Of a DNA stretch of 8,351 nt, positions 4,937-8,351 are shown one piece after another. This stretch comes from Acidimicrobiaceae bacterium. GTDB lineage: Bacteria > Actinomycetota > Acidimicrobiia > Acidimicrobiales > Ilumatobacteraceae. Every line of letters begins with the position of its first letter. The stretch's first letter is position 1. The position numbers and the translations under genes are program-made. Location: positions 1 to 8,351 of the forward strand of contig DMQJ01000171.1 of NCBI GenBank assembly GCA_003455715.1. The letters run 5' to 3'. The notes below the pieces were generated by a model that was not told the origin of the DNA, made no database searches, and saw only the letters and a list, made by a program, of their open reading frames with translations.

Positions 4937-6043
4937 AAGGGTGACCGCCTGCATCACGCCGTAGAGCAACGCCACCAGCGCCACCACGGCGGCCCCGGCC
5001 AGCACCGACCCAAGGCCGAGCGCCAACCCGGCGCCGACGCCGACTGCCACGACCCGCTCGGGTGCCACCTTGCGTACTGCCTGCCACTGCATGAGGATCA
5101 ACCCACCCACGAACGACGCCACCGACAGGGCCAGCAACCACCTGTCTTCCACCTCCAGCACGTCGAACGGGTGGGCGATGAGGTGCTTCACCACCACCGC
5201 GTACAGCACCAACCCGACCACCAGCGGAAAGTGACCGAACGTGTACATGTCGCGAGCGATGACCCCTCGCTGCACCGGCGCTGCTTCCCGCAATCGCCGT
5301 TCGCCCACCTCAGGGATGTAGGCGAAGTAGGTCCACCACATCGTGCAGGCCACGATGACCGCAGCCACGAGCCCGACCACCGGCTCGGCCGAAATGCCGA
5401 TGCCACTCAGGGAGGCGCCAGCGGCCACCAGCACCTCGCCGAGCGAGATGATGATGAAGAGCGAGTGCCGCTCGGCGAAGTGAACGGGGTCGACCGCCCA
5501 CTCGGAGCCCGCTGCCCGCAGCGCACCGGCGGTGTTGGCGAGCACGGCGGCAATCCACAGACCGACGCGCCACTCGTCGTGCACCAGACCGCCGACGAAC
5601 ACCAGAACCGGGGAGACGACCACGACCGAGGCGTAGCGGATGAAGGCGGCGCGGGTGGCAGCTGCCGCCATTGCCGGCACCGCGTGAATGGCCAGCACCA
5701 ACAACTGCACACCGAGGTAGGCAGTGCCGAACCACGGCCCGGCACCGTCGAACGCGTCGGGGATGGAGGCGGCGACAAGGAGCGCCACCGGCAGGATGGC
5801 CAACACCAACACGCGGCTAAAGGCGGTGCGATGCAGATCGAGCGCCGAACCTGCCCACGTGAACTGCGACCACTGCCACCAGACGAGCAGGGTGATGAGC
5901 AGGCCCTTACCCGTTCCAGCGGCGTCGGGATGATGACTGATGAGGAAGGCGATCTGCGTGATCGCCAACACGAACACCAGGTCGAGGAACAGCTCGAGGT
6001 AACTCGCGTGACGTTCCTCTACCGAGGAGTGAGCATCAGTCAT
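4919..6043 (-). CDS. ltrA: Low temperature requirement protein A (LtrA) family membrane protein
   Basis: This 374-residue protein has about ten hydrophobic segments, the usual size and shape of LtrA-family inner membrane proteins. Family signatures are ERHASYLELFLDLVFV near the N terminus (residues 10-25), WWQWSQFTWAGS (55-66), AERHSLFIIISLGEVLVAAG (190-209) and RDMYTFGHFPLVVG (264-277). The family is named for a Listeria gene needed for growth in the cold, but its biochemical role is not established. The start is the ATG at 6043, whose first four bases overlap the stop of the upstream gene as ATGA, so the two are very probably translationally coupled and in one operon. The frame is open further upstream, but that part is antisense-like shadow of the upstream gene. 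Its 3' end abuts a hairpin repeat. Confidence 0.92.
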   Translation of the reverse strand: MTDAHSSVEERHASYLELFLDLVFVLAITQIAFLISHHPDAAGTGKGLLITLLVWWQWSQFTWAGSALDLHRTAFSRVLVLAILPVALLVAASIPDAFDGAGPWFGTAYLGVQLLVLAIHAVPAMAAAATRAAFIRYASVVVVSPVLVFVGGLVHDEWRVGLWIAAVLANTAGALRAAGSEWAVDPVHFAERHSLFIIISLGEVLVAAGASLSGIGISAEPVVGLVAAVIVACTMWWTYFAYIPEVGERRLREAAPVQRGVIARDMYTFGHFPLVVGLVLYAVVVKHLIAHPFDVLEVEDRWLLALSVASFVGGLILMQWQAVRKVAPERVVAVGVGAGLALGLGSVLAGAAVVALVALLYGVMQAVTLHRLRG

Positions 6044-7359
6044 TGACGAATCGTGGCAGCTCTCGCGTGTGCAGGGAAGCCTTCGTGCGCACACATCGCC
6101 AGAATCGTTGGCGTCATGCGGGCGAGCGCCGTCGCATCGGCCTTCGCCACAGCGGTGCGCTTCAGGAAAGCCTCGGCGGTGATGCCGCTGCTGACGTGCG
6201 CAAAGCCTCCGGTGGGCAGGCTCGCCGGGCAGCCGATGACGAAGTTGCCCGCGCTGAACAACGTGTGCTGGCCAACCAGGATCTCTCCGGCGTTCACCAG
6301 CAGATCGAGCGTGTCGGCCTCGTGCTCGGGGGCCACCGCCAGCTGCAGGTGCTCGGGCGCCCAGCGGTTGGCGACGGCTGCTGCTTCGGCCAGGTCGGCG
6401 GCCAGGACGCACCCTCCGTTGGGGCCGAGCGCAGCGCGGGCGGCCTCAGCGCGGGCGGCTGGCAACTGAGCAAGCTGCACGTCGAGTTCGGCGTCGACAG
6501 CGTCGGCCAGCGCCGCACTGGTGGTGACCAGCAGCACCGCGCTGTCGGTGCCGTGCTCGGCTTCGTTGAGCAGATCGGCAGCGACCAGCTTCGGATCGGC
6601 CGAGTCGTCGGCCAACACCAGGCTCTCGGTGGGGCCGAGGATCATCATCGTGGCCACGCCGTAGCGCTGCATCTCCACCTGCGCGCACGCCACCGGCGGG
6701 CTGCCGGGGCCGACGATCTTGCGCACCTGAGGGATGGTCTCGGTGCCGAACCCGAGCGCTGCGACACCAGCGGGCCCGTTCACCCGGAACACGTCGGTGA
6801 TGCCCAGCTTGCGGCACACCACCAACACCGCCGGGTCGATGCGGCCGCTGCCATCGGGCATGGGCGGCACCACCAATGCCAACTGCGGAACGCCGGCAAC
6901 GGTGGCGGGCACTGCGAGTTGGTAGGCCACGCTCGGGTAGCTGGCCTTGCCGCTCGGCACGAACAGGCCCGCGCTGCTGATGGGTGTGACCTTCTCGCCA
7001 ACGGTGAGACCCGGCTCGCTCTCGAAGCTCCAGTCGTGGGCACGCGCCATGAGCTGCTCGTTGAACGCTCGGAGGTGTGCGATGGCGTCGTCGATCGCGG
7101 CATCCACCTCGGGGCTCACAGTGGCTGCTGCGAGTTCGTCGGCCGTTGCCTGTAACTGGTGCGGCTCGAGCCGCACCTTGTCGAAGTCGCGCAGCGCACG
7201 GCACACGGCCTCGTCGCCGTGCTCGCGCACGTCGTCGATGATGCGGCCGATCGCAGCCTTCAGGTCGGCGTCGAAGATGGCCTCCAGGCCGCGATTGCAC
7301 AGTGCCGCTCGCTCGGGTTCGCCCATCTGCGCCCACGTCATCCGTCGCATCACAGCCAT
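6040..7359 (-). CDS. Histidinol-dehydrogenase-family NAD-dependent dehydrogenase, probably not a true HisD
   Basis: The protein is 439 residues, normal for the HisD family, and aligns along its length: KVTPISSAGLFVPSGKASYP (123-142), GPGS (217-220), LGPTESLVLADD (241-252), LLNEAEHG (263-270), WAPEHL (333-338), LPTGGFA (381-387) and EGFPAHA (426-432). HisD oxidises histidinol to histidine with NAD and zinc. The catalytic Glu336-His337 pair and ligands His269 and His431 are kept. However, where E. coli HisD has zinc ligands Gln259 and Asp360 this protein has Glu266 and Asn372, and Asn366-His367, the latter contacting the histidinol imidazole, are Pro378-Ala379. No other histidine genes are nearby. 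I infer a HisD-like dehydrogenase acting on another alcohol or polyol-type substrate. The start is ATG 7359, seven bases after a TAGCGT hexamer; ATG 7350 and 7341 are alternatives. It lies 40 bp after the upstream gene and overlaps ltrA. Confidence 0.9.
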   Translation of the reverse strand: MAVMRRMTWAQMGEPERAALCNRGLEAIFDADLKAAIGRIIDDVREHGDEAVCRALRDFDKVRLEPHQLQATADELAAATVSPEVDAAIDDAIAHLRAFNEQLMARAHDWSFESEPGLTVGEKVTPISSAGLFVPSGKASYPSVAYQLAVPATVAGVPQLALVVPPMPDGSGRIDPAVLVVCRKLGITDVFRVNGPAGVAALGFGTETIPQVRKIVGPGSPPVACAQVEMQRYGVATMMILGPTESLVLADDSADPKLVAADLLNEAEHGTDSAVLLVTTSAALADAVDAELDVQLAQLPAARAEAARAALGPNGGCVLAADLAEAAAVANRWAPEHLQLAVAPEHEADTLDLLVNAGEILVGQHTLFSAGNFVIGCPASLPTGGFAHVSSGITAEAFLKRTAVAKADATALARMTPTILAMCAHEGFPAHARAATIRQ

Positions 7360-7366
7360 GGCCCCG

Positions 7367-7372
7367 ACGCTA
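7367..7372 (-). promoter_or_regulatory. Putative internal -10 hexamer before the HisD-like gene
   Basis: TAGCGT on the minus strand matches TANNNT and is followed by seven bases (CGGGGCC) and ATG 7359, which has no Shine-Dalgarno sequence. This is the spacing of a leaderless transcript start. It would let the HisD-like and ltrA genes be expressed apart from the upstream gene. No -35 element is evident. Confidence 0.3.
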
Positions 7373-7399
7373 CCGCCGAGGTTGTCGCGGCCTCCACGC

Positions 7400-8206
7400 C
7401 TATCGCCGACGGGTACGTCGTTTCAGTACCGCCATGAGCTTGTTGCCGGTGAGTGTCATCACGCCGTCGAGGCCGGTGATAGCCACTACTTCCCACCCCT
7501 GCTGCCCGAGCGTGTTGAGTTGCTCTTCGAACGAGGACGCGAGCATGTTCTTCACCACTCGGTACTCCCAGGTGATGAGCGTCTGCTGAGCAGGCGACTT
7601 GGTGGAGCGGAGGAAGAGCGTCGCGCGCTCTGCAGAGCTACGGGCGGCCGGCTCGATGCCCACACGGCGACGCGTTCGATCGGCGAGCTCGAGCTCCAGG
7701 ACGACGGCGAAGCCCTCGGCAGTCGAACGACCGACAAGCCGAGGTCGATCATCGGCGTCGGGCAACGAGAACCACTGCTCCTCGTTGATGGTCAGCACAA
7801 TGACGTGGCCGTCGAACTCGAGTGTGCCGGGCTCCACAGGAGCTACAGGGGCTGCATTCGGGGCCCCGACGACACGCGAGCCTGGTGTCGCCAATGCTCG
7901 CTGCACGATGTCGGGTGCCTCGCGCCGGTACAGCTTTGCAATGAGAGCTCGGCTCTCCGCATCGACGGCAGACAGGTGAACGAGCACCGTGCCGGCACGC
8001 TCGCCGTTCAACACCACGGTGACCACTCCCGCCGCTTCGACGTTGTGGAGGCAGTCGACTGGAAGTTGCACGAATCGGGTGAGCCCGCGCTCCTTCACGA
8101 CCAGCTTGGTGCCCTGGTGCTCGATCGTGGCGAGGGAGACGGCCTCCACATCGCTCTCTGTCGGGGCGGTCGCCGGGGGCTCGGGCGGAGGCAACGGAGA
8201 CGTCAT
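7400..8206 (-). CDS. Uncharacterised protein with DUF4177-like C terminus
   Basis: This is a 268-residue soluble protein. It starts with a proline-rich, probably disordered tail (PLPPPEPPATAP), followed by two beta-rich parts at about 23-105 and 125-200 that contain phrases such as TKLVVKERGLTRFVQLPVD and RRVGIEPAARSSAERATLFL, which I do not recognise. The last 55 residues (WEYRVVKNM, then LNTLGQQGWEVVAITGL and LMAVLKRR) match the pattern of DUF4177, a small domain of unknown function with a 'LN.LG..GWE' core. I chose ATG 8206 because TATGAT sits seven bases upstream, a leaderless arrangement; ATG 8218 would overlap that hexamer and has no ribosome binding site. It heads a minus-strand series with the HisD-like gene 40 bp downstream, and is divergent from purA. 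A link to the function of the HisD-like protein is only suggested by position. Confidence 0.8.
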   Translation of the reverse strand: MTSPLPPPEPPATAPTESDVEAVSLATIEHQGTKLVVKERGLTRFVQLPVDCLHNVEAAGVVTVVLNGERAGTVLVHLSAVDAESRALIAKLYRREAPDIVQRALATPGSRVVGAPNAAPVAPVEPGTLEFDGHVIVLTINEEQWFSLPDADDRPRLVGRSTAEGFAVVLELELADRTRRRVGIEPAARSSAERATLFLRSTKSPAQQTLITWEYRVVKNMLASSFEEQLNTLGQQGWEVVAITGLDGVMTLTGNKLMAVLKRRTRRR

Positions 8207-8213
8207 CGTGCGG

Positions 8214-8219
8214 ATCATA
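8214..8219 (-). promoter_or_regulatory. Putative -10 element for the minus-strand operon
   Basis: TATGAT on the minus strand is one base from the TATAAT consensus. It is followed by seven bases (CCGCACG) and the ATG at 8206, as expected if transcription starts at the start codon. No clear -35 is seen at the usual distance. Confidence 0.45.
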
Positions 8220-8243
8220 TGGGTCGCGCCGAGGCCGACCGGT

Positions 8244-8249
8244 TAGGCT
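8244..8249 (+). promoter_or_regulatory. Putative -10 element for purA
   Basis: TAGGCT matches TANNNT and would start a transcript near 8256, leaving a leader of about 47 bases. purA itself has a good ribosome binding site, AGGAG at 8291-8295, seven bases before its ATG. No -35 element is obvious. The divergent promoters of the two transcription units share the 8207-8302 spacer. Confidence 0.3.
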
Positions 8250-8302
8250 TCTCTCACGTTCCCCTTGGGCCGCCGGCCCGATCACAACCGAGGAGCGTTG
8301 CC

Positions 8303-8351
8303 ATGCCCGTCACCGTTGTCGTAGGCGCCCAGTGGGGCGACGAGGGCAAGG
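8303..8351 (+). CDS. purA: Adenylosuccinate synthetase, N-terminal fragment
   Basis: Only the first 16 codons are in the window. They read MPVTVVVGAQWGDEGK, the characteristic N terminus of adenylosuccinate synthetase, including the GDEGK GTP-binding loop. The enzyme joins IMP and aspartate using GTP, the first committed step from IMP to AMP, in the cytoplasm. AGGAG seven bases upstream supports the ATG at 8303. It is divergent from the minus-strand unit. Confidence 0.95.
   Translation, partial: MPVTVVVGAQWGDEGK

Noticed and set aside
4934..6046. Long plus-strand open frame, 370 codons
   Set aside because: It is the exact antisense of ltrA, is rich in His, Gln and Arg as expected for a GC-rich shadow frame, and has no family resemblance.
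6044..6412. N-terminal extension of the LtrA frame upstream of 6043
   Set aside because: It lies inside the HisD-like gene in another frame, is Arg-rich, and ATG 6043 begins exactly at the family's conserved N-terminal motif.
6043..7155. Long plus-strand open frame, 370 codons
   Set aside because: Antisense of the HisD-like gene, whose identity is clear from many motifs; the shadow has a biased His/Gly/Gln/Arg composition.
6040..7359. Part of a histidine biosynthesis operon
   Set aside because: Neighbours are a DUF4177-like protein and LtrA, no other his genes are present, and key histidinol-binding residues are missing.

Overview
The window is GC-rich and its real genes strongly prefer G or C at third codon positions. 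GTG starts, sparse Shine-Dalgarno sites and several starts that look leaderless (a TANNNT hexamer 6-7 nt before the start codon) all suggest a high-GC actinobacterium. The gene set would fit an Acidimicrobiia-like lineage, but that placement is an impression rather than a demonstrated result.

Layout. (i) 2-1075, plus strand: the 3' part of a flavoprotein of the glutamate-synthase-small-subunit type, fused to a rubredoxin-like knuckle and a ferritin-like diiron domain. (ii) 1172-3336: four small accessory genes of unknown function. Two are on the plus strand (1172-1600, 1776-2279), one on the minus strand (2316-2702), and one is a plus-strand lipoprotein-like gene (2890-3336) whose 5' end does not work as sequenced. 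(iii) 3337-4161: about 0.8 kb with no intact gene. It holds hairpins, diverged direct repeats and short coding-like fragments, and looks like a decayed accessory region. (iv) 4162-4851, plus strand: a second predicted lipoprotein. It converges on the minus-strand block across a repeat and hairpin whose partner lies about 1.07 kb away inside region iii. (v) 8206 down to 4919, minus strand: a likely three-gene unit made of a protein with a DUF4177-like C terminus, a histidinol-dehydrogenase-family protein and an LtrA-family membrane protein. The last two overlap by four bases (ATGA). (vi) 8303 to the end, plus strand: the first codons of purA, divergent from that unit.

Two points deserve attention. 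The first gene appears to place an NAD(P)H-oxidising flavin domain, a rubredoxin-like centre and a diiron site in one chain, in the order expected for a self-contained peroxide or oxygen reductase. The 'hisD' gene has no histidine-biosynthesis neighbours and, compared with E. coli HisD, has lost the substrate-contacting His and altered two of the four zinc ligands in a reciprocal way (Gln to Glu, Asp to Asn). It is probably a dehydrogenase for another substrate. I saw no CRISPR array, tRNA, rRNA or intact insertion sequence.
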